A DNA stretch of 42,240 nucleotides from Trachelipus rathkii (Eukaryota > Arthropoda > Malacostraca > Isopoda > Trachelipodidae): assembly GCA_015478945.1 (NCBI GenBank), contig JABUQX010014155.1:1-42240 (forward strand), written 5' to 3'. The notes below the pieces were generated by a model. The model saw nothing but the letters and a program-made list of their open reading frames with translations, was not told the origin of the DNA and did no database searches. Shown here piece after piece: positions 41,401 to 42,240 of the stretch. A program made the translations under genes and the position numbers. How positions within the stretch are numbered: the stretch's first letter is position 1; every line of letters begins with the position of its first letter.

Positions 41401-42240
41401 CAATTTTAATTCCCCAATTAATTGCTGCTAGTTAATAATAATAATTATCTAATAGTAATGCTATTAACCGTAAGAAAAAAATAAGCTGTTAACTAATAAA
41501 GATAAATAATAATAAGATCTAATTAATAATATTATTCATAGGGATAAAAATTAGTGGTGGTAGTGATAGAGCCACTATGGTAAAATATCTTGAAGAAAGG
41601 TGCTATTATTTATAAAGGCAGAATAAAATATTAAGTGCAAAAAAGATGCACATGCAGTGAAATTATCATAATGAAATATCATAGTCCTTGGCATATTTTG
41701 ATATCTAACAACTTGTATTCAATGAATACATATATTTTGTTTTTCAATCATATTACTGTGTTCATATATATTTAAGTTCCATTTGATAACCTCAAACTAA
41801 ATCGATATTTGACTGGAATTGAGCAATAACCATTATTTTCATTATTTATACATTTTATAATCTTTTATATAGAATTTAACATAATCTTAGGGACAAGTGC
41901 ATAATGTAATCTCCTTTAATCCGCACTTAATTGTAAGTTTGTATGAATCTTTTATATAACTATAATAGAAATTATCAGAGATATAATATAATAATTTTGA
42001 CAGTTAAAATAGATATATTAAATGACACATCCTAGTCTCATTAGGGCCAGTTTTTACAAATGGTATTATTTTATAACAGTATTCTATTTTATTTTATAAT
42101 GATCTACCGGTATTTTTAATCTTTTTCACTTCTATTTTCCTTGTCATTTTCTTTTCTTGCATTAATTCGTTTTAAATATTTACTAAGTCTTTCACAAATA
42201 TGTTTTATATCTTATTATATTTGGGTATAGCTGTATTTAG
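41400..42240. other. AT-rich DNA, no gene seen
   Basis: AT-rich, with stops in all frames and no recognised repeat. Confidence 0.6.

Overview
The window is eukaryotic, non-coding-dominated and extremely AT-rich. No complete host gene, tRNA, rRNA or CRISPR array is recognisable. It is packed with (TA)n tracts, (TAA)n tracts, one GT-rich tract, one interstitial run of the pentamer CCTAA (the arthropod telomere repeat TTAGG on the other strand, about 34242-34302) and broken retroelements. TTAGG-type repeats, very dense TA/TAA microsatellites and LINE/Penelope/Ty3-gypsy remnants suggest an arthropod, plausibly a decapod crustacean such as a penaeid shrimp. That placement is inference. The retroelement frames are broken every few tens of codons, which could be old decay or uncorrected long-read indels.

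Layout. 1-4500: AT-rich DNA with TA arrays, one unrecognised 113-codon minus-strand ORF and a CCAAT-box array with 41-42 bp period. 4540-9800: a degenerate tandem duplication with a period of about 3.1 kb. Each copy carries the same order of blocks: an A-rich block, a GT tract, a short tRNA-like (SINE-like) unit with a (TAA)n tail, and a T/G-rich block. Smaller tandem units of about 280 bp and 240 bp are nested inside. 9800-16850: AT-rich single-copy-looking DNA. 16861-17870: two isolated GC/CpG-rich islands. 18500-19280: a small GC-normal ORF island between TA arrays, then G-runs. 19286-21190: two LINE fragments in convergent orientation, RT C-terminus plus RNase H on plus and an AP endonuclease on minus. 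22920-23570: TA arrays around a poly(T) block of about 140 bp.

23600-25540 (minus): a degraded Penelope-like element with a reverse transcriptase (FDVTSL, SPLSPVLSNIF, YVDD) followed by a GIY-YIG-like endonuclease whose first segment is tandemly duplicated. 28850-33750 (minus): a degraded Ty3/gypsy element with gag, protease, RT, RNase H and possible integrase zinc region, in the family's usual order. 34242-35120: the interstitial TTAGG run, then a candidate 0.73 kb non-autonomous element with G-rich inverted ends. 37140-39660: a dimeric satellite (A/B monomers of about 60-70 bp, core GGTTGACTGGGACA and TCTAGA) present as a forward array, an inverted array and again forward. This is the most structurally interesting region. 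40000-41400: a CRE-like palindrome with an AAAAAATC tract, then a degraded unrecognised ORF region ending in (TAA)n.

Nothing here forms an operon or pathway. The functional relationships are within each retroelement. All family assignments are from motifs read by eye.
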